The notes under the pieces were generated by a model. The model saw only the letters and a program-made list of their open reading frames with translations. It was not told where the DNA came from and searched no databases. A program made the translations under genes and the position numbers. From positions 1 through 10,326 of the forward strand of contig JAEDNR010000072.1 in assembly GCA_016302405.1 (NCBI GenBank): DNA of 10,326 bases. Reading direction: 5' to 3'. Shown one piece after another: positions 1-5,812 of the stretch. Position 1 is the stretch's first letter; every line of letters begins with the position of its first letter. The stretch comes from Oscillospiraceae bacterium (GTDB taxonomy: Bacteria; Bacillota; Clostridia; Oscillospirales; Oscillospiraceae).

Positions 1-54
1 AAATTCCAATATGTCAGTGTGCTTACTAAAGCCGATAACCTGTATTGGAATTTG
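1..54 (+). repeat. AAATTCCAAT-family palindromic repeat, copy R1 (full length)
   Basis: Arms AAATTCCAAT (1-10) and ATTGGAATTT (44-53) are exact inverted repeats around a 33-base spacer whose right part reads GCTTACTAAAGCCGATAACC. The same architecture and spacer length recur at 2643-2697, and partial copies lie at 340-371, 7761-7804 and 8108-8151. The copy touches the window start, so its outer left flank is unseen. No coding function is apparent. It marks the left edge of the first repeat island. Confidence 0.8.
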
Positions 55-86
55 TTGGGCAGTTAAGGTGCGCGGCTGGTTAGACG

Positions 87-145
87 CCTTGCCCCCCGCA
101 CTTGTGAGGGGGGTGTCCCTGCGCTAGCGCAGGGACGGGGGGAGT
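87..145 (+). repeat. Hairpin element, left member of inverted pair 1
   Basis: Outer blocks CCTTGCCCCCCGC and GAGGGGGGTG lead into a perfect 22-bp palindrome at 115-136 (arm GTCCCTGCGCT), followed by CGGGGGGAGT. The reverse complement of 234-294 has the same outer blocks around a different palindrome. G/C-run complementarity (CCCCCC with GGGGGG) also allows a larger nested structure. It is non-coding and MITE/REP-like by appearance only. Confidence 0.75.
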
Positions 146-233
146 ACGAATTTCCGAAAGCGTCAAATAATTGATCTTTCTGTGTTTACAGTTCCATTCT
201 TCACACTTTTTGTGAAAGGGATGCGGGTGACGC

Positions 234-294
234 ACTCCCCCCGGTACCAGTGTGCGCACTGGTACCACCCCCCTCGTAAACGCGGGGGGCAAGG
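234..294 (-). repeat. Hairpin element, right member of inverted pair 1
   Basis: This is the reverse-complement partner of 87-145, with the same CCTTGCCCCCCGC, GAGGGGGGTG and CGGGGGGAGT blocks. Its core is different: arms GGTACCAGTG (243-252) and CACTGGTACC (257-266) around a TGCG loop. The pair encloses an 88-base interior (146-233). The interior has a small TTCACA/TGTGAA hairpin at 200-216 and is otherwise featureless. The 21 bases at 296-316, just to the right, match the reverse complement of 2721-2741 at 19 of 21 positions. Confidence 0.75.
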
Positions 295-339
295 ACGTGT
301 ACCGCATCGGCACCGCTCGCCACTGCCCAAACAGCCCGT

Positions 340-371
340 CAAATTCCAATTTTTCGATCTGCCCCGTTCTG
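340..371 (+). repeat. AAATTCCAAT-family repeat, copy R2 (left part only)
   Basis: CAAATTCCAAT at 340-350 is followed by TTTTCGATCTGC, close to the start of the R3 spacer (TTTATGATCTGC). Similarity is then lost and there is no ATTGGAATTTG arm. The break falls just before the promoter of the ABC exporter gene, so the copy looks truncated at the island's right border. Confidence 0.55.
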
Positions 372-397
372 TCAGAAAGCATTTTTATTTTCCCGGA

Positions 398-426
398 TTG
401 CTTCTTTTTTTATTTTGCGCTATAAT
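398..426 (+). promoter_or_regulatory. SigA-type promoter for the ABC exporter gene
   Basis: A TTGCTT -35 (398-403), a 17-base spacer and a perfect TATAAT -10 (421-426) lie about 32 bases before the ATG at 458. Transcription would start near 433 and leave a ~25-base leader that holds the ribosome binding site. Its position after the repeat island means the gene is driven independently of the island. Confidence 0.75.
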
Positions 427-457
427 AGGAGAAACGAATATTTTACGGAGGATTCCC

Positions 458-2227
458 ATGAAAACTGTATCCCGCGATTTTCAGAAATGGTCGCCGCTGA
501 AAATCTTCCTGAGCTATTTCGGCAACCACAAAGCCCTATTCGCCGTAGATATGAGCTGTGCAATCTGCATTGCCCTCATTGACCTGGCTTTCCCTCTGGT
601 CACCCGGAAGGCGCTGTACGATCTGCTTCCCGAGGGAAAGTACCGGATCTTCTTCGCGCTGATGGCCGCGGTGGTTTTCTTCTATGTGCTCCGGGCGCTT
701 CTTAACTACACTGTCTGCTTTTTCGGCCACATTTTCGGCATCCGGGTGGAGGCGGACATCCGCCGGGACCTGTTCACCCACATGCAGGAAATGAGCTTTG
801 ACTTCTATGACGGCAACCGCACCGGCCAGCTCATGAGCCGCCTCACCTCCGACCTGTTTGAGCTGACGGAGCTGGCCCACCACGGCCCGGAGGATATTGT
901 CACCTCCACCTTCACCATCATCGGCGCCCTCATTGTCATGGCGGGAATCCGCTGGGAGCTGGCCCTGGTGGTGGGCATCATGATCCCTGTGTTCATCGCG
1001 GTGATTATGGCCATGCGCAATAACATGAGCCGGGCCTCCGCCGCCGTGAAGCAGAAGACCGGCCACATCAATACCGAGATCGAATCCAGCCTTTCCGGCA
1101 TCCGCACCGCCAAGGCCTTCGGCAACGAGGAAGTGGAGTCCCACCGGTTCTCCACCGCCAACGAGCAGTTCAAAAATTCCAAAACCGGCTTCTACAAGGC
1201 CATGGGCCTGTTCAATACCTCCATGGAGTTCTTCCTCACCAGCCTGAACGTGGTGGTCATCGCCCTGGGCGGCTGGCTCATTATGCGTGGCAAAATGGAC
1301 TACCGGGACCTTGTGACCTTCAGCCTGTACATTGCCACCTTTGTAAACCCCATGCGCAAGCTTGCCAGCTTCTCCGAGCTGTTTGCCAACGGCTTCGCCG
1401 GTCTCAACCGGTTCGTGGAGGTCATGCGCACCCAGCCTTCCGTGCGGGACCGGGAGAATGCCCAGGATCTTCAGAATGTACAGGGCCATATCCAGGTGGA
1501 AAACGTCTCCTTTGCCTATGACGGAGATCTGGCGGTGCTCCACAACGTGAGCCTGGACATTGCCCCCGGGGAGACGGTAGCCATTGTCGGTCCCTCCGGC
1601 GGCGGCAAGAGCACCCTGTGCCAGCTGATCCCCCGGTTCTACGATGTGACGGACGGGGCCATCCGCATCGACGGCCAGGACATCCGGAATGTGACCCAGA
1701 AGAGCATCCACGCCAGCATCGGCATCGTGCAGCAGGAGGTGTTCCTGTTTGCCGACACCATCTTTGAAAATATCCGCTACGGGCGGCCCGACGCTACCGA
1801 GGCGGAGGTCATTGAAGCGGCAAAACAGGCGGAGATCTACGAGGATATTCTTGCCATGCCCGACGGCTTCCGGACCTATGTGGGTGAGCGGGGCACCCTG
1901 CTCTCCGGCGGACAGAAGCAGCGCATCGCCATTGCCCGGATCTTCCTGAAAAATCCCCCCATCCTGATCCTGGACGAGGCAACCTCCGCCCTGGACTCCG
2001 TCACCGAGGCAAAGATCCAGCGGGCCTTTGACAATCTGGCAAAGGGGCGCACCACCCTCATTATCGCCCACCGCCTGAGCACCATCCGCTCCGCCCAGCG
2101 GATCGTGTCCATCGCCGACGGCGTCATTTCAGAATGCGGCAGCCACGAGGAGCTTCTCCAAAAGGGCGGCATCTACGCAAACCTCTATAAGACCCAGAAC
2201 GCCCTGGCCCTCCAGAATCTCGCCTGA
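458..2227 (+). CDS. ABC exporter half-transporter (fused membrane and ATPase domains, MsbA/multidrug type)
   Basis: This 589-residue inner-membrane protein should dimerise and use ATP to export a hydrophobic substrate (drug, lipid or peptide), which the sequence does not identify. Seen: six hydrophobic segments near residues 26-48, 62-93, 147-164, 167-186, 256-276 and 284-299. The nucleotide-binding domain follows: A-loop Tyr354, Walker A GPSGGGKST at 378-386, Q-loop Gln in IVQQEVFLF near 425-426, signature LSGGQKQR from 482, Walker B ILILDE at 502-507 with catalytic Glu507, and H-loop His538. All catalytic elements are intact. The ATG at 458 is chosen over an upstream in-frame ATG (222) because GGAGG at 447-451 and a strong promoter sit directly before it, while upstream codons lie in repeats. 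Exporters of this class often work as pairs, but no partner is adjacent, so a homodimer is likely (inference). Length is typical for the family. Confidence 0.95.
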   Translation: MKTVSRDFQKWSPLKIFLSYFGNHKALFAVDMSCAICIALIDLAFPLVTRKALYDLLPEGKYRIFFALMAAVVFFYVLRALLNYTVCFFGHIFGIRVEADIRRDLFTHMQEMSFDFYDGNRTGQLMSRLTSDLFELTELAHHGPEDIVTSTFTIIGALIVMAGIRWELALVVGIMIPVFIAVIMAMRNNMSRASAAVKQKTGHINTEIESSLSGIRTAKAFGNEEVESHRFSTANEQFKNSKTGFYKAMGLFNTSMEFFLTSLNVVVIALGGWLIMRGKMDYRDLVTFSLYIATFVNPMRKLASFSELFANGFAGLNRFVEVMRTQPSVRDRENAQDLQNVQGHIQVENVSFAYDGDLAVLHNVSLDIAPGETVAIVGPSGGGKSTLCQLIPRFYDVTDGAIRIDGQDIRNVTQKSIHASIGIVQQEVFLFADTIFENIRYGRPDATEAEVIEAAKQAEIYEDILAMPDGFRTYVGERGTLLSGGQKQRIAIARIFLKNPPILILDEATSALDSVTEAKIQRAFDNLAKGRTTLIIAHRLSTIRSAQRIVSIADGVISECGSHEELLQKGGIYANLYKTQNALALQNLA

Positions 2228-2241
2228 ATGTTTCCAGAAAA

Positions 2242-2286
2242 CAACACCCTCCCGGGATGGAAGATCCGCTTCCCGGGAGGGTGTTG
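2242..2286 (+). terminator. Terminator-like hairpin after the ABC exporter gene
   Basis: A perfect 16-bp inverted repeat (CAACACCCTCCCGGGA at 2242-2257, complement at 2271-2286) with a 13-base loop starts 14 bases after the stop codon. The following bases (CTCTATCAATT) are only moderately T-rich, so termination strength is uncertain, but position and stem length fit an intrinsic terminator. Confidence 0.65.
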
Positions 2287-2433
2287 CTCTATCAATTACT
2301 GTCTTCTTCCCAGCGTTTGCCGGAAAACCGGAGTACCCGCTTCCTGTGCTTCCGCCGCCAAAATAACACAAAGTGCTTATCCGCCAACGCATCAGCGCGG
2401 CAAATTGGGATTTGGCGGGCCATCGAATTCCCG

Positions 2434-2473
2434 GTCATTGCGAGCCAGTGCGCACACTGGCGTGGCAATCTCC
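2434..2473 (+). repeat. CATTGCGA/GGCAATCT hairpin element, left member of inverted pair 2
   Basis: GTCATTGCGA and GTGGCAATCTCC flank a hairpin GCCAGTG-CGCA-CACTGGC (2444-2461). Elements with these outer blocks are common interspersed repeats in diverse bacterial genomes (established, family name not certain). The element is repeated in inverse orientation at 2571-2612 with a different stem, and degenerately at 3100-3144. Confidence 0.75.
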
Positions 2474-2570
2474 TGGGTAGAAGTACCATTTCTCGATAAC
2501 ACACAGGTAGATTCCGGGAAACAGTACAAAAAGAACGGCCTGTATGACGATAGGCTACCTGAAATTCGAT

Positions 2571-2612
2571 GGAGATTCCCACGAAAGTAGTGCGCTACTT
2601 TCTCGGAATGAC
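2571..2612 (-). repeat. CATTGCGA/GGCAATCT hairpin element, right member of inverted pair 2
   Basis: Read on the minus strand it begins GTCATTCCGA and ends GTGGGAATCTCC, matching the 2434-2473 copy. The hairpin is GAAAGTAG-TGCG-CTACTTTC (2583-2602), a perfect 8-bp stem unlike its partner's but with the same loop (CGCA on the minus strand). The 97-base interior of the pair also contains a 7-bp inverted repeat, CAGGTAG (2504-2510) and CTACCTG (2555-2561). Confidence 0.75.
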
Positions 2613-2642
2613 AGTGTTGTTCGGGGCGTGCGTTCACCTCTA

Positions 2643-2697
2643 CAAATTCCAATTTTATGATCTGCTTATTAATGCCGATAGCCTGTATTGGAATTTG
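2643..2697 (+). repeat. AAATTCCAAT-family palindromic repeat, copy R3 (full length)
   Basis: Arms CAAATTCCAAT (2643-2653) and ATTGGAATTTG (2687-2697) enclose a 33-base spacer. Like R1, the spacer ends in GCTTA-T-A-GCCGATA-CCTGT, identical at most positions, while its left third differs. R1, R3 and R4 are all followed by a T-rich, GGGC-containing flank. This is the second intact copy in the window and defines element length at about 55 bp. Confidence 0.85.
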
Positions 2698-2717
2698 TAG
2701 GGCTGTTTGTCCAGTAG

Positions 2718-2861
2718 TGTGCGGTATCGATGCGGTACACGACAAGGGCTCCCGAAGTGTAAGGGGTGGTGCTGCACGCAGTGAATCAAAATCTTAATGA
2801 TTGCCGGGGGCAATCATACCTTAATGAAACTGTCAGCGAAGCTGACTGAGGGGTTGTAACG
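2718..2861 (-). repeat. Composite repeat A (left member of inverted pair 3), containing a 62-bp repeat
   Basis: On the minus strand it runs from CAACCCCTCAGTC through a hairpin GTCAGC-TTC-GCTGAC (2832-2846), then the 62-bp repeat (2764-2825), a CTTACAC...GGGAGCCCTTG block, and a GTGTACCGCATCGATACCGC tail. The same order of ends is found in the reverse orientation at 2952-3087, but the middle part differs. The 62-bp segment therefore looks like an exchangeable or inserted module. Confidence 0.65.
2764..2825 (+). repeat. 62-bp repeat, copy 1
   Basis: This copy matches 7986-8047 at 57 of 62 positions by direct comparison. Both contain GGTGGTGCTGCACGCAGTG and the perfect hairpin ATGATTGCC-3-base loop-GGCAATCAT (2797-2817 here). 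Differences are clustered in the loop, just before the hairpin, and at the last bases. It is nested inside composite repeat A. Confidence 0.8.
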
Positions 2862-2951
2862 GTGGACTTTCCTATCTACCCATCGTCAGAACGGACAGTG
2901 TCCTTTGTTGTCCCTTTTCGCCGATTTATTGTCAATTTAAAACGTTTTACT

Positions 2952-3087
2952 GCACAATCCCTCAGTCGCTTCGCGACAGCTCATCTCCGGCCTAAGAGCC
3001 GCCTGGCGGCGGTTGGCCTCCGAAACGCGCCTGCGGGCGCAGCCTTTACACAAGGGAGCCCTTACCGCGTACCGCACTGATAACGCA
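2952..3087 (+). repeat. Composite repeat B (right member of inverted pair 3)
   Basis: It starts GCACAATCCCTCAGTC with hairpin GTCGC-TTC-GCGAC (2965-2977). It continues through a GC-rich middle with two more hairpins (GCCGC/GCGGC at 2998-3010; GCGCC-TGCG-GGCGC at 3027-3040) and ends CCTTTACACAAGGGAGCCC followed by a GTACCGCACTGATAACGC tail. Its ends match composite A in inverted orientation. The interior between A and B (2862-2951) is 90 bases. Confidence 0.65.
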
Positions 3088-3099
3088 TTCTTCTATTCA

Positions 3100-3144
3100 G
3101 GAGATTGCCACACCAGTGACATCGGTCTACTCTTCGCAATGACA
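3100..3144 (-). repeat. Degenerate CATTGCGA/GGCAATCT element
   Basis: GGAGATTGCCACACC at the left and TCGCAATGACA at the right match the outer blocks of the 2571-2612 element. The central stem is broken (CCAGTGACATCGGT), leaving no clean hairpin. It appears to be a decayed solo copy at the island edge. Confidence 0.6.
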
Positions 3145-3247
3145 TCTTTCATCTATTATGTGCTATTTGACGAAACCTTTCCTTAGTGAGACAGCCCCTT
3201 TCCGCTATTGCAGGCTGCCTTCTGCTCCTTTTGGGCGGAAGCCGGTT

Positions 3248-4237
3248 TCACTTCCACCACTGCTCCGGGTCGTTGCCCATCCGGAAAAACAGGGTGTTTT
3301 CATCCGCTACATCAAAAACGTACTGTCCCTCGTCCCATTGGAGGGAGGAATCTATGAAACCAAAGACCACACCGTCATAGCCCTCGGGAACGCAGAAGCA
3401 GGCTGTAACGTGGTAGAGAATCTCGGAGATTTTCACAGTCTTTCCCGCAGCGTCCACTTCCGTTCGGCTTTTCCAGCTGCCAAAGCCTTCATTTTCCGCG
3501 GAAAACAGGCAGGGCATCTGCCTGCCGTGATAATTCACGGTATGCACATTGCCGGACTCCGCGAAGGCTTCCCATACGGTTCCCGCGGGATCGGTCTCGC
3601 TATCATCCCAGCCGGTGATATCATAGTAGTTTTCTGTACAGAAGTTGACGGTTATGCCGTACCGGAAGGCATTGTCGTCGGAAAAGAGAATTTCCGCGTC
3701 CAGGATTCTCCATTCATAGCCGGGGACCTGGGGATGGGTTTCGTCGGAGGAGAAAATACGATAGTTCAGGATATTGAGCTGGCCGGTGGTTTTCCGGGAT
3801 TTGTTATTATAGCAGGAGGTAACATAGGGAATGGGATCCCGCTGGGCGTAAACCGGCCCGTTCTCATCCTCGCCGATGGTGTGTTTTGTCTCGTACAGAT
3901 TGATAGGCAGACCGTATTCTTCAAAAGCCGGTGTCAAGGGTTCCCCCTCCGTACTGCCGCAGACCTGGCAGGTTTTGCTGTCCTGAAAATTGGCCTCCAG
4001 CCAGGTGTGGTCCAGCGCTTTCCCCTGGGTTTCTCCACAGACCGTGCAGGTTCTGGGCGCGGTGCAGGTGGCCTCCTGCCAGGTGTGGCCAAGGGGCTCT
4101 CCCTCGGTTTCTCCGCATTTGGAGCAGGTTTTTGCCGCCTCGCAGGAGGCTTGTGCCCATTCATGCTTGCACTGGCATCCGGCAAGCAGACACAGACACA
4201 GCAGTCCCGCAATTATCAGAAGCAGTTTCTTTCTCAT
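3248..4237 (-). CDS. Lipoprotein with three tandem Cys-x-x-Cys repeats, function unknown
   Basis: The predicted 329-residue protein begins MRKKLLLIIAGLLC and has a lipobox LAGC at residues 18-21, so it should be lipidated on Cys21 and anchored outside the membrane. Residues 25-102 are three consecutive 26-residue repeats with pattern H-x-W-(5x)-C-(5x)-C-x-x-C-G-x-T-x-G. The third lacks the first cysteine (Phe instead). Similar short Cys repeats occur in many Clostridia surface proteins and could bind metal or form disulfides (inference). The C-terminal ~225 residues are mixed polar and aromatic and end in WWK; I do not recognise the domain. The start at 4237 is set by AAGGAGG (4245-4251) and the signal peptide; an in-frame ATG 49 codons upstream lacks both. 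The gene stands alone, convergent with the ABC exporter across repeat island 2 and co-oriented with spo0A, but it has its own promoter. Confidence 0.85.
   Translation of the reverse strand: MRKKLLLIIAGLLCLCLLAGCQCKHEWAQASCEAAKTCSKCGETEGEPLGHTWQEATCTAPRTCTVCGETQGKALDHTWLEANFQDSKTCQVCGSTEGEPLTPAFEEYGLPINLYETKHTIGEDENGPVYAQRDPIPYVTSCYNNKSRKTTGQLNILNYRIFSSDETHPQVPGYEWRILDAEILFSDDNAFRYGITVNFCTENYYDITGWDDSETDPAGTVWEAFAESGNVHTVNYHGRQMPCLFSAENEGFGSWKSRTEVDAAGKTVKISEILYHVTACFCVPEGYDGVVFGFIDSSLQWDEGQYVFDVADENTLFFRMGNDPEQWWK
3932..4165 (-). repeat. Three in-frame 78-bp tandem repeats inside the lipoprotein gene
   Basis: The repeats encode residues 25-50, 51-76 and 77-102 of the lipoprotein. Protein similarity is clear (H-x-W, TC-x-x-CG-x-T-x-G), and DNA such as GAAACCCAGGGGAAAGCG versus its neighbours shows moderate divergence. 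This is therefore an old duplication rather than a fresh slippage product. Confidence 0.8.
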
Positions 4238-4422
4238 GCTGATTCCTCCTTGTTCCGTGTTAATCCGGTTCCAGGGTATCGTACACAATAAATCCGCTGA
4301 TTTTTTGTGGAGGGTAAAGAAAAAGCAGGCTGCCGCATAAAAGCCCCGGGAATCCGCCACCCGAACCCTCTGGATACCCGGCATCCCGCTTTCTCTGGGA
4401 GTGTGGAAATCGAATCATGATT

Positions 4423-4451
4423 ATTATACGAAAAAGAATCCGGGAAATCAA
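4423..4451 (-). promoter_or_regulatory. SigA-type promoter for the lipoprotein gene
   Basis: On the minus strand, TTGATT (4451-4446), a 17-base spacer and perfect TATAAT (4428-4423) give a strong promoter. The start would be near 4416, leaving an unusually long ~180-base leader before the ATG at 4237. The leader is GC-rich with several short inverted repeats, but I recognise no named riboswitch. Confidence 0.7.
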
Positions 4452-4622
4452 CCACCATTGTGTACAGATTTGTTATACCGTTTGCGCAGCATCCTCCAAT
4501 ATTACCCTATGACGATCACCGCGTGGAAAAGCGTCTTCCTTATACACAGCAGTTTTGGTTTCGCTGGTAGTCAGAATTTTTTGCAAGCAGGGAAGCATCC
4601 TCCTTTTTGCGGGTGAAAAGAA

Positions 4623-4670
4623 CTCCTGCCTGAGTGGGTGGCGAAAGCCCAATCAGGCAGGAGCATTTTT
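4623..4670. terminator. Bidirectional terminator-like hairpin
   Basis: CTCCTGCCTGA (4623-4633) and TCAGGCAGGAG (4653-4663) form a perfect 11-bp stem, with an inner TGGG/CCCA pairing in the loop. On the plus strand it is followed by CATTTTTC; on the minus strand by TTCTTTTC. It could end the spo0A transcript arriving from the right, 280 bases past its stop codon, or an unannotated plus-strand RNA. Confidence 0.65.
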
Positions 4671-4725
4671 CAGTATGATAGAAATTCTTCGCGGCTTTCT
4701 CCAGAGGTGTTTCCCGGGAATTTCT

Positions 4726-4760
4726 GTTCCGATTTGTTAAATCATCGGAACCGCTTTTTT
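4726..4760 (+). terminator. Intrinsic terminator-like hairpin with T6 tail
   Basis: GTTCCGAT (4726-4733) and ATCGGAAC (4744-4751) pair around a 10-base loop and are followed by CGCTTTTTTG, a plus-strand terminator layout. No convincing plus-strand gene lies upstream, since the nearest such gene ends at 2227. Either a small RNA is missed here or the hairpin is a relic or backup. Confidence 0.5.
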
Positions 4761-4943
4761 GAATTACCCGCTTATTTGACTGTTGTGTAGATAAGCAGGT
4801 TAAAATTGACCCAATAAATCAAGAGTGTTTGTTGCTACAACTGAAAAAGTTTATTGCATTGATTCTTCCAAATCGCCCCTACCAACAGAAATTCGTTGCA
4901 CTGACCATCCAAAAGAAAAAGCCGAAAAGTCGTTGTGTCCCAA

Positions 4944-5723
4944 TTAGTATTGGGCTACGTTCTGTCCTTTAAGCTGAAGCTGGAGCTTGTCCGCAATGAG
5001 GGCGATGAACTCCGAATTGGTGGGCTTGCCCTTGGTATTGGATACTGTGTAGCCGAAGAAGCGCTGCAAGGTATCCAAGTCCCCTCTGTCCCATGCCACC
5101 TCGATGGCGTGGCGGATGGCCCGCTCCACCCGGCTGGGGGTTGTCCCAAAGGTTTTCGCCACCTGGGGATAGAGAACTTTGGTGATTGCGTTGATCACAT
5201 CCATATCGTTCACCGCGATGATGATGGCCTCCCGCAGGTACTGGTAGCCCTTGATATGGGCGGGGACACCGATCTCATGGATAATGCTGGTGACCATGGC
5301 CTCGATGCTGTTTTTGTCCGGGCGGCGGGGCGCGCTCATCCGGAGACTCTCCCCTCCCCGGATCTCCTCCAAACGCTCCACCAGCGCGGTCATGTCGCAG
5401 GGCTTCAGCATCAGATACCGAACGCCCAGGTTGGCTGCCGATGTGGACACATACTCCGTTATAAACGCCGATGTAGCCAGCGTCACCGGGCGGCGCTCCA
5501 TGCCGGAGATCGCTTTCAGTACGCTGATTCCGTCCTGCTTGCTGAGCATCAGATCCAGCACCAGCACATCCGGCTTCCGGTCCAGAATCTGCCGGATGGC
5601 CTGTTCCCCATCATTTGCCGTCCCAACTACCTGAAAACCATCGGAACGCTGCAGCGCGGCGACCAGTCCGGTGCAGAAATCTTCGGCGCTGTCCGCGATA
5701 AAAACGGTTGTTGCGTGTTCCAT
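4944..5723 (-). CDS. spo0A: Sporulation transcription factor Spo0A
   Basis: The product is the response regulator that, once phosphorylated by the phosphorelay or by kinases directly, activates or represses stationary-phase and sporulation genes at TGTCGAA 0A boxes. The 259-residue protein (family ~260-270) has an N-terminal receiver domain with phospho-acceptor Asp57 in DVLVLDLML, Ser85 at the switch Thr/Ser position, and conserved Lys107 in LKPCD. A C-terminal Spo0A domain spans about 138-255, with the near-invariant recognition region SRVERAIRHAIEVAW (197-211) and GYTVSNTKGKPTNSEFIA. The start at 5723 is chosen because the family begins MExxxVxIAD; an in-frame ATG at 5822 adds 33 residues with no homology. 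An AGGAG-type site precedes it. The usual second acidic pocket residue (ADD) reads ADS here. spoIVB, often adjacent to spo0A in Bacilli and Clostridia, is not next to it. Confidence 0.97.
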   Translation of the reverse strand: MEHATTVFIADSAEDFCTGLVAALQRSDGFQVVGTANDGEQAIRQILDRKPDVLVLDLMLSKQDGISVLKAISGMERRPVTLATSAFITEYVSTSAANLGVRYLMLKPCDMTALVERLEEIRGGESLRMSAPRRPDKNSIEAMVTSIIHEIGVPAHIKGYQYLREAIIIAVNDMDVINAITKVLYPQVAKTFGTTPSRVERAIRHAIEVAWDRGDLDTLQRFFGYTVSNTKGKPTNSEFIALIADKLQLQLKGQNVAQY

Positions 5724-5761
5724 ACATTCCTCTCCTGTCAACAAGATTTCTCCCCATGCGC

Positions 5762-5798
5762 GCCGCTCTAAGCGGCACGTCTCCGGCATTTCCTGCCG
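5762..5798 (-). promoter_or_regulatory. Two-hairpin spo0A leader
   Basis: Between the predicted start near 5806 and the ATG at 5723, the minus-strand leader holds CGGCA/TGCCG (5784-5798, 5-base loop) and GCCGCT/AGCGGC (5762-5776, 3-base loop). The second lies ~40 bases before the start codon. These could stabilise the mRNA or affect translation; no known regulatory RNA class is recognised. Confidence 0.4.
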
Positions 5799-5812
5799 TG
5801 TGCGACAAATAT

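Larger units (their letters stand above)
2287..3247. other. Gene-free repeat island 2
   Basis: About 960 bases separate the ABC exporter from the convergent lipoprotein gene. Short reading frames exist on both strands but lack ribosome binding sites and are built from repeats. Recognisable contents are a degenerate CAAATTGGGATTTG half-site (2401-2414), two inverted pairs of hairpin elements, one full AAATTCCAAT-family repeat, one 62-bp repeat, and a lone CATTGCGA-type copy near 3100. I see nothing specific in 2287-2400 or 3145-3247. Confidence 0.7.
4424..4943. other. Intergenic region without a convincing gene
   Basis: Short plus-strand reading frames (about 61-71 codons, 4401-4740) lack ribosome binding sites and have no recognisable composition. 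Apart from the lipoprotein promoter at the left end and the two terminator-like hairpins, I see only an imperfect inverted repeat ACCCGCTTAT/ATAAGCAGGT around 4766-4800. CCCAAT-TAGT-ATTGGG (4939-4954) overlaps the spo0A stop codon. Composition is AT-richer than the flanking genes. Confidence 0.6.

Noticed and set aside
222..457. Upstream in-frame ATG extending the ABC exporter by 78 codons
   Set aside because: The extension lies in repeat DNA upstream of the promoter and has no ribosome binding site; the ATG at 458 has both.
536..2071. 511-codon minus-strand reading frame across the ABC exporter
   Set aside because: Antisense shadow of an intact exporter with all ABC motifs; it has no recognisable domain and biased Gly/His/Val composition typical of shadow frames in GC-rich genes.
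2862..3080. 72-codon plus-strand reading frame in island 2
   Set aside because: Its translation is largely composite repeat B; no ribosome binding site or homology.
1..3144. Possible CRISPR array from repeated short palindromes
   Set aside because: Repeats are few, in mixed orientation and irregularly spaced, with no cas genes; they are interspersed elements, not a regular direct-repeat array.
3158..4291. 377-codon plus-strand reading frame opposite the lipoprotein
   Set aside because: The minus strand has a promoter, AAGGAGG, signal peptide, lipobox and regular protein repeats; the plus frame has none of these and mirrors them.
4401..4740. Two small plus-strand reading frames (71 and 61 codons)
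   Set aside because: No ribosome binding site, no recognisable composition, and both overlap promoter or terminator signals.
4935..5771. 278-codon plus-strand reading frame opposite spo0A
   Set aside because: Spo0A identity on the other strand is unambiguous.
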